Source: Siphonodentalium dalli
Lineage: Eukaryota; Mollusca; Scaphopoda; Gadilida; Siphonodentaliidae
Length of the DNA: 64,000 nt
Assembly: GCA_032622095.1 (NCBI GenBank)
Contig: CP136066.1
Span: 135,377,917-135,441,916 of the forward strand
Reading direction: 5' to 3'
The stretch's first letter is position 1, and each line of letters begins with the position of its first letter. Of the stretch, positions 26,049 through 35,909 are shown one piece after another. Under the pieces are notes generated by a model, which was not told the DNA's origin, searched no databases, and was given only the letters and a program-made list of their open reading frames with translations. The translations under genes and the position numbers were made by a program.

Positions 26049-27345
26049 AACAGACTTCGAATCGAACCCTACTGGAATTATATAAAGGAAGTTAGTAGAC
26101 TCAAGTATAGCTTAGACGATATTGTTGATTCAAGCAGAAATGTGAACAAATATGACAAGGGTATAAAGCCCCGGTTCCATATCCCCGATTTCCCACCCCG
26201 AATGTTCCCGAATGACTCCCGAATCATAATTTTGCACAAATCGTGGAGTAAATTCGGGACGAGTCGGGACAGTGAATTTTTACCCCCGAGCGTGATCGGG
26301 GATATCGGTGCTATCGGGGTCGATTCGGGACAATTTTGGACTCGCTCCCGACATGCAGTTTTGAAATGTTCAAAACTATCGGGAACCAAGCCGAATCGCT
26401 CCCGATTTGTAAATCGTCGGGAGAAATTCGGGAGCAATTCGGCACCTATTCGGGAGTATAGTCGGCAGTATTCGGCAATATTCGGGTGGATATTCTGGAG
26501 TATAGTCGGCAGTATTCGGTAGGTTATTCCCGAATTCGCCATGTATGGCTGCTTTTATACTGAGATCCGGTGTATCTGCAAAATTCGGCATCGATTCGGG
26601 ACGTTCTGCAGCAATTGAATACCAATTCGGTATCTATTCGGCATCAATTCGGTACCAGTTTGGCATTGATTCGGGGTATTCGGCAACAATTCGGTGTAAG
26701 TCGGTAGTAATCTGGGCAATTTGGCAGCCACTCGCACGAAAGTTCGGGATAATTCTTGATCATTCGGGAAGATATTCGGAAGCATTCTGGAATACTCGGC
26801 AATGTTCGGGACGATTAAATTTTGTCATAATTCGGCATCAGTTCGGCGGCTTTTTGGAACAAAACTCGTCCAGAATTTTCTCGAATGCTGCCGATTTGGT
26901 CTGGTCCCGAATTTGTGCCGAATATACTAATTCGGGACAGAAAATCGGGAATATGGAACCGGGGCTTAAAGCGGTGTCCTCAGCGTTTTTGTGTATACAA
27001 ATGATGACATGACCATTAATCCGCAACAGAAACCACACAACGACGGAATATATATGGCGGATTTGATTATAACACCGACGGCCATCGAAAATGAGCTCCG
27101 TAACATCAACTCCAATAAAAGTGCAGGACCGATGGCATTCCACCTATATTTCTAAAAGAGACGGCAAATGAAATCAATATACCACTGTATATGTATGCCA
27201 TCTTTCAATTAATCACTTAGAACCGGAATGATACCATGCACCTATACGGAAAACAGAAAACGTTCTAATCATTGTCAAAAAAGAGAATATCTCCGATGCA
27301 TGGAAAGTATCGCCCTGTATATATTATATCAGTCTCACATGCATC
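26049..27345 (+). pseudogene. Decayed non-LTR reverse transcriptase, split by a DNA element
   Basis: Two coding remnants flank the element at 26167-26966. The left (26049-26166) reads LRIEPYWNYIKEVSRLKYS and then a linker ending DKG. The right (from 26970) reads toward MADLIITPTAIENELRNIN and SNKSAGP, then after a frameshift GIPPIFLKETANEI, and later a YRPVYIIS-like phrase. These match, from memory, the segment just before the polymerase and its first blocks in non-LTR retrotransposons: the NP.LFW.Y.K region, the KSPGPDGIP block and the NYRPISL block. At least two frameshifts and several stops are present. The remnant ends at 27345, where another repeat begins. It is dead, and older than the DNA element inside it. 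Confidence 0.65.
26167..26966. mobile_element. Non-autonomous DNA element with ATTCGG-rich interior, copy 2
   Basis: Same element as 17202-17974, with inverted ends AGCCCCGGTTCCATAT and a 3-bp direct repeat TAA (26164-26166 and 26967-26969). It differs from copy 1 by an extra ~30 bp near 26332-26363, a few TA insertions and the lack of one short duplication near copy 1's 17760. It lies inside a decayed reverse transcriptase frame. Confidence 0.75.
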
Positions 27346-27480
27346 CTACAAGAAAACCATAATCAGAAATGGTAACGCCATCAATATCATATTATTAGCC
27401 ATAAATATAAATTATAATATAAAATATATTGGTTAAATGAATGCACCGCCTCAGAATTCCGTTAAAACAAATAATCCTTC
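27346..27480 (+). repeat. Dispersed repeat beginning ACAAGAAAACCATAATCAG
   Basis: The block ACAAGAAAACCAT(A)TCAGAAATGGTAACGCCA followed by AT-rich sequence recurs at 49548-49680 (+), partly at 54008-54033 (+) and at 58967-59038 (-). The sharp shared edge suggests the end of a transposon. Here it cuts off the reverse transcriptase remnant. Confidence 0.55.
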
Positions 27481-29091
27481 AAATTATTACAAAAAACTAC
27501 GGCTTATTACTGCATGTTTCTCATTCACCACACCAGAAAGCTTCTAAATGCGGATAAAAAATCGGAGGTATTGTGTTCCCGCCAAGAGTGCATGGCCCAG
27601 CCATTGTTCATACCTAAACATCGAAAGCAATTAACGTGGCCATAATGGTTACATAATGCAACTATAAGACATCCAGCGGATACACACCCCACGAAAACCC
27701 GAAATGTGTTGTCCTGCGAGAAATCCCATCGCTATAGCTCAATTTGACACGGCCAGATTAGCCTTCCTACAGTATCCATAAACAAGATAATATATTATAT
27801 ACCCATGATTTTAATTATAGAATATAAAATATATTGGTTTCGCGAATGACCAACTCGGAATTCCGTTAAAATAACAATAACAACCAGCACCTAATTAACG
27901 AACCGGCGGCCGACTCGGCCGTCTCCGACCAAGAAATTGGTAATTGACATAGCTTGTCACAAACCAAAAATCAACATTATTGACATAATAATGTAAAGGA
28001 CAATAAACGAAATTGAAATTCTTCCCAACTACACCTTTTACCGGACCGGCCTCCTGGTCGCGCAGTTCGACTTTTAAATAAACCGGAAACAAAATTTATA
28101 TTTATAAAACCCCATCGGACCACATCTTTCTAATATTTGCCGAACAGTATACACGCGGACGTGCTAATAAGGACTACTTGAGTCATTCGTAATGTATATG
28201 TGTTCATGTAGTTTTGTATTAACGGGACAAGTCGTATGACTTAAAATGTAGCGATGGCAGTCGGTATCCTGCCTTACGATGGTGCAACACTCCGATTCGA
28301 TGTTCCCCATATCAGATTCCAACAACATTTCTTGAAATGCCGCTTCAGTTATCATAATCGATTAATTGCCAAAAAAAATAATGCTAAAGTGCCAATTATA
28401 GTATAAAATAATTAATAACTCTGAGCTTTTATGGGTGGGTTTCTCGACCCGAATCATATATATGTTTTACACCCGAAGCCAATTAAATTGCCAAAAGCCG
28501 AAGCCAAATAATTTATGAGCGTTAACTCGAATTATGCATTTTAACGGAGACTGTATACGACTGTCCTTGCATTAAGATTAAGAACCAAGCATGTCGCAAA
28601 TTCCATATACAGAAACGCTGTCTCTAATTAAAAATAACCGATATTCACCTGCTATACATAATAATAATCTATTTCGTTGGTGAATAGATATCAGCTAATT
28701 GATTATCACATAAACGTTTATCAGGACCATCGTGAAATCTTATACGATTGAGTCGGATTTTGAAATTACATCCGACAAAACGAGTCTACAACAACGACAG
28801 CCGTTTAGATATGATCACGGCGATCGACGCTTTACATCACCTGCCTCACAAAATTTGGCGTCGTTTGGACCCACAATGGTAGCCATTGTCCATCTCAAAT
28901 TCACGATTAGATGAAAAACTCTGTCAATTCGTTATATGACATCGGTATTATCGACTTGATAAATTACTGTTCTCGTTGTTCGAGCAAATTGGAGCAATAT
29001 ACACGTAGACTTTCTTTATTCAGCGTAACGTTTAACATTACGGAATTTTAACCTTCCATTACTGGAGCTTTCTGAACCATGTGCCAATGCA
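27481..29091. other. Unassigned, no gene seen
   Basis: No gene supported. At about 27780-27880 there are weak relatives of the dispersed repeat (AATATAAAATATATTGGTT, GGAATTCCGTTAAAA). Confidence 0.45.
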
Positions 29092-29237
29092 TTCTCTTAT
29101 ATATGCGAGTCTCCCATAGGGAGCATCGCATATATATTATAAGAGATACAGTGGTATAACAATATATACCTTGGAAGCCAGTGCATTATCTTGTATACAA
29201 ATATATATACTCGCATATATAAGAGAATGCACTGGCA
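29092..29237. mobile_element. Small foldback MITE
   Basis: About 26-bp arms, CCAATGCATTCTCTTATATA at the left and its near-perfect inverse at the right, enclose AT-rich sequence with further internal palindromes (TATATGCGA / TCGCATATA). Typical of a tiny MITE. Confidence 0.5.
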
Positions 29238-30844
29238 TATGATCGTTAATGCTGCACCAGCGCAGCTCCTGTTGTGAAGGGGTTAAAGGCATGTAGTGGT
29301 TTTATACCTTAACTTGTACATACTCGATGTTACGTTGACGCCGGTTCGGTTCCGGTGACCAAAAAGGTCGATAGTTATATATTAGGTATACCCTTATATA
29401 CATATTCATATGCCAGCGAAATGCTGATTCCAGTCACAGATTTAAAAAAAAAGCAGGGTCCCGACTTTTCATCAGCATGAAATAATAAAGATCATTCCTT
29501 ATTGGTCTATATTAATGATGTTTAAAAAAAATCAACGGTTTTCAACCTGAGCACTTCTCTGCGAAATACTGAAAATAGCTGCAAAACTTGCTATGCTTTT
29601 GTCAAGTCGTTTTTACAGAATATACAAGAAACTAAAGCTATGCACATTTGTTTGGTATTAATTGAAGCCGAAATATTACGACAATAACACTGTAATCACT
29701 CAGCACAAATATTCTGGTCATATATTTTATTTGCATTTTTATGTATATATTTTTGTTTTTCTTTCTTTGCCATATCCTGTATCCGTATAGCGATTGCGCA
29801 ATAAAGTAGCTATCTATCAATCTATCTAATCTGAAAACTCGAGTCAGATACGAAAACTATATCACACAACAAGAAATGCAACTGAAAATCATCGAGTGTC
29901 AGAAGAGTAATAAATATTCAGTGATATCACCATGCATTGCAATAATCGCGGCTTAGGGTGGATACACACATGCATGTAATCTCTGTAAATATCGTGTATT
30001 TGGCGTTTTACATGGATCATACACACCGTGTAATATGTGTCCGCTGACAACCCAATCATTGCGACTGTGTTTAACCACAGTGAGTTAAACTCTGAACCTC
30101 TGAAGAGCCGTTGACTGGGACGAAGTCGTCAGGCCGCTTAAAATAATTATTCGCGCGATAACTCAAATGGTCGACGTTCTGTTTAAATCATTGTCAGTCT
30201 TCTATTGATGTTAATACCAGTGATGGCATCTTCCCCAACGCAGGGGGCTATGACCCCCAACATGCACGGGGAGCTATATTATCCCAGATGCTACCGAATT
30301 CACCATTGCATATTTCCTCGACCGGGGGGGGGGGTCTGTTCATGCAGCACCCTGAGTCCTGACACCCTGCTTTATAAATATCGTAGTCATGTCTGTCGTG
30401 TCTGTGTTCTACGAGTGATTAATCTAATATGCAGCAATTTATGCTATTCATATAATTATTAACATATTATATAGCTTTAAATTTGAATGCATGGTGTTGC
30501 TGTTTGTCTTCATTCGGCGAAAGGGTTGCCTAGCTACGAGTTCCCAACTACGTCACCTTTCCTCTCTTGTGTTATACAGTTATACATGTATACGCAAAAT
30601 TTACAACTATGGAATATTTAAGTAAAACATTATATTGTAATTCTTGCCCAGATAATCCCGGCTGATACATTCAATTAACTCCCTTAGTTATTGGAAGCTT
30701 TCGAGAACCAGCCCCTCCCCCAATCATGGATTATTGTCGAAAATGTTATAATTCAAGCTTGTGACAGTTAGGAGCTTGTTCAACCTTTGGTTTGAGAAAC
30801 ATATATATAAATGGGGGGGGGGGGGGGGTGTCACTCTTTTTAAT
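29238..30844. other. Unassigned, with long G runs
   Basis: No gene supported. G runs lie at 30324-30334 and 30813-30828. A retrotransposon-like tail lies at about 29799-29830. Confidence 0.45.
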
Positions 30845-31248
30845 TTCAACGCTGTACCTGCATTATTTTTTGGCGCTATAATGAATATTTGCAGTCCCAA
30901 TTGAATTAATGTTATCACATGAGCTCGCTCTCAAATTATCAGAGAAATCTCAACAAGCCGGTATCATCCTATAACAGAATTCTGCATATTTTATTTTTGT
31001 TTTGGATGACCCTGTTTCCAAGAAATGACAGAAACAAATCAAGTAAATCAACGCTGTACCTGCATTATTTTTTGGCGCTATAATGAATATTTGCAGTCCC
31101 AATTGAATTAATGTTATCACATGAGCTCGCTCTCAAATTATCAGAGAAATCTCAACAAGCCGGTATCATCCTATAACAGAATTCTGCATATTTTATTTTT
31201 GTTTTGGATGACCCTGTTTCCAAGAAATGACAGAAACAAATCAAGTAA
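30845..31248. repeat. 202-bp perfect tandem duplication
   Basis: The sequence starting CAACGCTGTACCTGCATTAT at 30847 is repeated from 31049 with no difference seen by eye over about 200 bases. It is a very recent duplication, or an assembly artefact. Confidence 0.85.
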
Positions 31249-31711
31249 AAATCGACCGGCTCTAATCCACTTTTCGAAATGAATTATAACTCGTGAAAAA
31301 CAGCAACATATATCAGACAAGAATTACTCATTTCGGCATCCATGAAAGAAGACATGTTTATGACTGGCCTGAAATTTCTTGATGGCAGTTTGTTTGATAA
31401 TGGCTTATAACTACTCACTGGTGAAATTGACCTCTCGCGCGCAGGTGATTAATTTTGTCAATTATTGGTGTGGCCATGTAAAATACATGTATTTTACATA
31501 CAGACATTACATGCATGTGTGTATCCACCCTTAACTGGTAAAATTATTTTTAATATCTGCCATATGCATGTATGCGTGCATGACTGGCTCTTCGAGACAC
31601 TACACCAGTCTTAGATTGATCGATTGTAATGTCAAATGTATACTCATATAATTATAAACATCGCAGCATTTGTAATTAAGACCACACAGTCGCCAGTTTA
31701 TATATACTACT
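31249..31711. other. Unassigned, no gene seen
   Basis: No coding or repeat structure recognised. Confidence 0.5.
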
Positions 31712-32280
31712 ATAGCTGGAGTACCCGACGTTGCTCGGGTAAATAATGAATAAATTATAAGTGTCCCTTCGTCATTTAAATTAATTATTAGCCACATGAG
31801 ATAAACATCACATGTTACATGACACTCTCGGGATAAAGTTACATTAAGTTTTAAGTTGATAATACACGCTCTTAATTGCTAATTATTAGTACCTCTTTAC
31901 GTATCTGGGGTCAACGGAATCTATCCCATGACACTGCCCGTGTCAAATTACCTCTGTGTGCCAATTTTCCCACATATCTTCTGAGCTGATAATAAATGCG
32001 CTTAATTTATCATCTCTGTTAATATAATTTATTATTCCACTTAAGTCATCTGAGGTCAAAGGCGCCTAACCCACGACATTCCCCTGGTCAGGTGACCTCC
32101 TTGAACCGATGTTTCCTACATATCGTCTAAATTGATACGGAACGCTCTTTGTTGCTCATATATTATCATATAATTTATAAGTTCCCCTATATACACGGGT
32201 ACTCCCCGGTCAATTTACCCCTGTATACCAATTTCCAGCGACCAGAGTGAATTGTTTAATTAAATAGGATATCGATGATC
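31712..32280 (-). mobile_element. Possible old Helitron-like element
   Basis: A hairpin, CCCGACGTTGCTCGGG, at 31724-31739 lies beside TATAGCTGGAGTA. Read on the minus strand this gives a GC-rich hairpin followed by TACTCCAGCTATAGT, the same layout as the end of the 12-14 kb Helitrons (hairpin, TCCACCAGCTAGT). Upstream on that strand are three diverged ~125-bp units with GGTCAA and CCCATGACA-like words. The 5' end is not identified. Confidence 0.4.
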
Positions 32281-32423
32281 CACGTCCCAGATGGCTGCCA
32301 AATTGGACCGAAAATCGTGAAATTCCAATTATCTCTGCAAAAATCGGCTCTAAATGAAACTGATGCACATATACAGCGACTAATGTGTCCACTAGTCCTG
32401 AAATGAACGGAGTTTATGATGAA

Positions 32424-33190
32424 CTAGAGAGGCAAAGGTGAGCATATGGCCTTTGATTCTCGATATTCAAGCATTAATTTCCAGCACCATTTATTGGGAT
32501 ATAGCGCATCAAGTTTCGGTGTGTTACACATGACAACTTGAATATACACCATTAAGCTGTGAAAATGAACGACACGTTCAGTTGTTTGCAGTTTTATAGG
32601 CTCAATCGACTCGGACGATCGACTAGTTGAGACCATGTCCACGAATTTATTGTGTCTCAATTTTGTCAATGTATATGATGTCTTCCCGCCATAAATAGTA
32701 TGTTGAAAAGTTATGCACCAGCAATGCCAACCTAGTCCACTGCTGTTATATCTTTCTCAATTGTTGATGCCAATGCTTGTACTGAACTCGAGCCGTCTGC
32801 ACGTTTCATCATATTTGTTTTTGCATGTCCGCGCCGATATGTTGTCGCAACCGCTCCAGGTATATGTATAAAACTAATGTTTGCTTGCTTCACAATCCCA
32901 GATTCCGACACCATGGACACGATCTTTTTGATACTCCATTATGAGTGCCTCGCTTCTGAGTGTAGATAAATGTCGGCCATGTTTTTCTCAAATGTTACAC
33001 CAACAACAACAATATCGGTATCATCCGCAATGACTCTGACCTCATGTCCATTGGACGCATGTTCAATTGCACATTTGACTATCATTGTGTCCGCATCAGC
33101 TGTGCTTCTGCAAACGGTGGACCATTAGCGCCAAGAACGCGACCCAACAAATCAATTAACTGCATCCTGTTTCTCCAATTCGATAAAAGT
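32424..33190 (-). pseudogene. C-terminal half of a nuclease-like protein, decayed and inverted
   Basis: On the minus strand a conserved protein can be followed through several breaks. NRMQLIDLLGRVLGANG (about 33180-33125) comes first, then after a frameshift ADADTMIVKCAIEHA and RVIADDTDIVVVGV (about 33103-33010). Next are MADIYLHSEA, a degraded block around IHIPGAVATT (32880), and TKLRHNKFVDMVSTSR to HFHSLMVYIQV (32669-32550), ending with a KWCWKL phrase. The DADT and ADDTD acidic motifs recall PIN/FEN-like nucleases. I know this protein type as large, multi-copy uncharacterised proteins of marine invertebrates, probably transposon-encoded, but have no family name. At least two stops and one frameshift make it dead. 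Its N-terminal half lies next to it on the other strand (33195 onward). Confidence 0.7.
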
Positions 33191-33194
33191 ATCA

Positions 33195-33389
33195 ATGCTC
33201 ATCGTGTGTCGACTTTACGGTTTCCACACGGTGATGATCTTTATGTGGATCATATGTTCCACGATGAAGGGTTCTGGTTTAGATGATGCTCTTGAAATGA
33301 TATATGGACCAAATGCTGTCAATCATATGCTATCCGGCAAGACTGTCTCGAGGGTCTGCGATGTCATTTTCTCGACGAATAATTGGTAA
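33195..33389 (+). pseudogene. N-terminal block of the same nuclease-like protein
   Basis: The plus strand encodes CRLYGFHTVMIFMWIICSTM, GSGLDDALEMIYGPNAVNHM and LSGKTVSR. From memory this belongs to the central/N-terminal region of the same large protein whose C-terminal half is encoded on the opposite strand from 33190 downward. The frame ends at 33389 in an AT-rich run. The foldback element at 33420-34393 separates it from the next block. In intact relatives these blocks are collinear, so the junction at about 33190 marks an inversion or head-to-head rearrangement. No functional product is expected. Confidence 0.7.
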
Positions 33390-33419
33390 ATAATTAATTA
33401 ATTAGAGCTGTGTTAACTC

Positions 33420-34393
33420 GGTATGTCCTTAATGTAAGAATACACTAACCCTAACTCTAACCCTAACCATAGCCCCAACCCTAGCCATAACCCTTAACCC
33501 CAACCCTAACCATAGCCATAACCCTAACCCTAACCTTAACATATATGGAGAATGGGGGTTCGTGGTATCGTATATTCTTACACGAAGGATATACTATGGA
33601 ACGCCACAGCTGCCTTATGTGGTCCCGGCCTTATGTGGTTTCGTTATTATATGAAGTCGTTTCACCATTATATTAGGTGGTTACGCCATTATATGAGGTC
33701 GTGTCTTCATTATATTAGGTGGTTACGCCTTTATACAAAGTGGTTTTGTAATTATATGGAGTTGATTTGTCATTATATGAGATCGAAACCACCTAATATA
33801 ATGGCGACACGACCGCATATAATATTAAACCACTTCATATAAAGGCGAAACCACCTAATGTAATGGAAAATAAACTCCATATAACGACACGAACCCACCT
33901 AACATAATGGCGACACGACCGCATATAATAGTAAACCACTTCATATAAAGGCGAAACCAACTAATATAATTACAAATACATTCCATATCACTAACAGATC
34001 GTAAAGGCGAAACCACATACTATCATAGCAACAAGACCTCATATAATGACGAAACCACTTCGCATAATGGAGACACGACCCCATATAATATAATTTCGTA
34101 TAATAACTAATCCACCTCGTATTTGCGAAACCACTCCATATAATCACAATACGACTCCATATAAAGGCGGAACCACCTCATATATTAGAGACACGACCTC
34201 ATATAATTACAACTCAACTCCATATAATTACAAAACCACTTTGTATAAAGGCGTAACCACCTAATATAATGAAGACACGACCTCATATAATGGCGTAACC
34301 ACCTAATGTAATTATGAAACCACTTCATATAATAACGAAAGCACATAAGGACGTGACCACATAAGGCATCTGTGGCGTTCCATATAGTATACC
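33420..34393. mobile_element. Foldback DNA element carrying a telomere-like array
   Basis: Long inverted arms (about 33588-33790 and 34190-34393) share GGAACGCCACAG near the outer end and inner units such as CCACCTAATATAATGGCG. The right terminus read inward begins GGTATACTATATGG, and the left begins GGTATGTCCTTAATG. An 8-bp direct repeat with one mismatch flanks the whole: GTTAACTC at 33412-33419 and GTTACCTC at 34394-34401. This suggests one insertion of hAT-like type. Between the arms are many ~22-25-bp units in both orientations. No protein is encoded. The alternative is a shorter element (33588-34393) next to an independent telomere-like block. Confidence 0.65.
33445..33540. repeat. Interstitial telomere-like array (CCCTAA variants)
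   Basis: About 16 hexamers, with CCCTAA mixed with variants such as CCATAG, CCCCAA and CCTTAA. It is bounded by inverted ~25-bp sequences, GTATGTCCTTAATGTAAGAA (33421) and, in reverse, GTATATCCTTCGTGTAAGAA (33594 inward). Confidence 0.8.
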
Positions 34394-34401
34394 GTTACCT
34401 C

Positions 34402-35310
34402 CAACAGATGGCACACTGGACATATATTCCGATATGACTCAGGTCTGACGTAGATGCACTCGAAATTTTAGTTGTGAAACAAAGTTCTTCCAGTTCTCAA
34501 TGTGCTGAAATCGGATGGACTTGTTAAACTGAACGGATGTCTTTCAGAATACAATTCGCTTCTCTGTTATCAATCTCGAACGGATAAGCTATGGCTGCAG
34601 TACATACATTTTGAGACTGAAAATGTTCATCCGGGGTGAGAGAACTGGCTGGTGATTGGCATCTTCATTTGGTCGCTGTGAGAAAGATGCTGAATCGTTG
34701 TGTTGCGGATTGCCACAATAGTTGTACCTTTAAGCTGTCGCCTCTATCTAAAGATAATGATTGAGATCCCGAGTGACCACCCTCGGATGTACTCATGCTT
34801 CACGAAACACAATGGGGATCGGCTGCGTTCTCTGTCGTCGGGGTTGACTGCTAGCGATGGAGTAAACTTCGACGAGACTGAACTGATTGGTTCGAAGATC
34901 CACAAAGATCTGAATGGTTAGTCTGTATCTGTGGCTTCCACTAAGAGGGGTGCACATGTAAAATCGCTGGAGAGGTTGTATCCCTCCGTTAAGATTGACA
35001 ACCATAATGTTCATATTGATCCTATCATTCTATTCTCCTGATAGCAATAGCGCAAAGAGAGAAAGACGTGGTCAGCTATTTCAAATTTCAAAACTCACAC
35101 CAGCGCCAACCTCACTTGTCAATGTTAATTCTCTCAGGAAAGCGACAAAAACGCATTTAGCACAATCCCTCGCACAATCAATTGAAAACTTCACCCCTCC
35201 CTGAAGCCTGAATCAATAGTAATACTGGATGGTGGCGACATTCTCCATTGCGTGACGTGAGCGAAGAAGTCCACCTACTTGGATATCCTATATACAAACC
35301 AAGTATGGGT
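34402..35310 (+). pseudogene. Middle part of the nuclease-like protein, decayed
   Basis: After the foldback element the plus strand resumes the same protein. In changing frames one reads DKLWLQYIHFE (34585), a GERTGW/DWHLHLVAVRKML block (34636-34700), DHPRMYSCFTKHNGDRLRSL to GSKIHKDLNG (34775-34920), and VKIDNHNVHIDPIILFSR (34990-35040). The last piece is SIVILDGGDILHC (35208-35250), where the nuclease domain should begin. The order agrees with what I recall of this family. The rest of the nuclease domain is the inverted piece at 32424-33190. Several frameshifts and stops are present. The LTR retrotransposon begins 220 bases downstream. Confidence 0.65.
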
Positions 35311-35530
35311 GCGCTGGACCTTCCACCAAAGACAGTGAACACAGGAAAATGGTTGGGAAACCATTTGCAGATATTCAGGGAAATGTGCAGGCACATGCAC
35401 TACAACCAGCAGATTTGTTTTTCAAATTGTAGAAACAAGATGCAGTTCGGGCAAAAATATCCGACCATGCATTATATGCATATTATGGTCTCATTGTGTG
35501 CGTAAATGACTACTATAAGATAACTGCGCT

Positions 35531-35703
35531 AGTGTTGTTGACACTTATGTTTGTATTAACCTTTGTCTATTGTCAAGTACGGTTTATGCCCGTCCGAATT
35601 TGGACCCTTCTTCCTAAGTTACTTCCGGTTCGATTAAATTGCGTTTCTTTCAAAGTGTTTTATTTCTGCGAATACTATCGTTGTATGTGCTACCATATTG
35701 GCG
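35531..35703 (+). repeat. 5' LTR
   Basis: 173 bp starting AGTGTTGTTGACACTTATG and ending in ACCATATTGGCG, matched without gaps at 40957-41129. The last GCG may instead be the first internal bases, giving 170 bp. The ends are not the canonical TG...CA. Very short for an LTR. Confidence 0.9.
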
Positions 35704-35721
35704 TGGTGACAGAGTTTGGAT
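35704..35721 (+). other. Candidate primer-binding site
   Basis: TGGTGACAGAGTTTGGAT directly follows the 5' LTR. It starts with the TGG that would pair with a tRNA 3' CCA end. I have not assigned the tRNA. Confidence 0.55.
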
Positions 35722-35909
35722 AAGAACTCAACGCTATACCGAAAGAGAGCCGTCGAAACGACGTGGAATCTGCCTAATCTACAGGGAAGGTGCTTTGAAG
35801 TGAATATACAGTTACCGTAAATACCGAACCAGAATTCTGCTTAGATACGGAAGCACAGCATCTCGCTCCAGAATTCCATTCCCGTAAATACCAAAATCCA
35901 ACTACAGAA

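Noticed and set aside
33445-33540. True chromosome end
   Set aside because: The array is short, degenerate and has tens of kilobases of sequence on both sides.
35496-35723. 75-codon frame, repeated at 40946-41137
   Set aside because: Both frames are simply the two LTRs translated.
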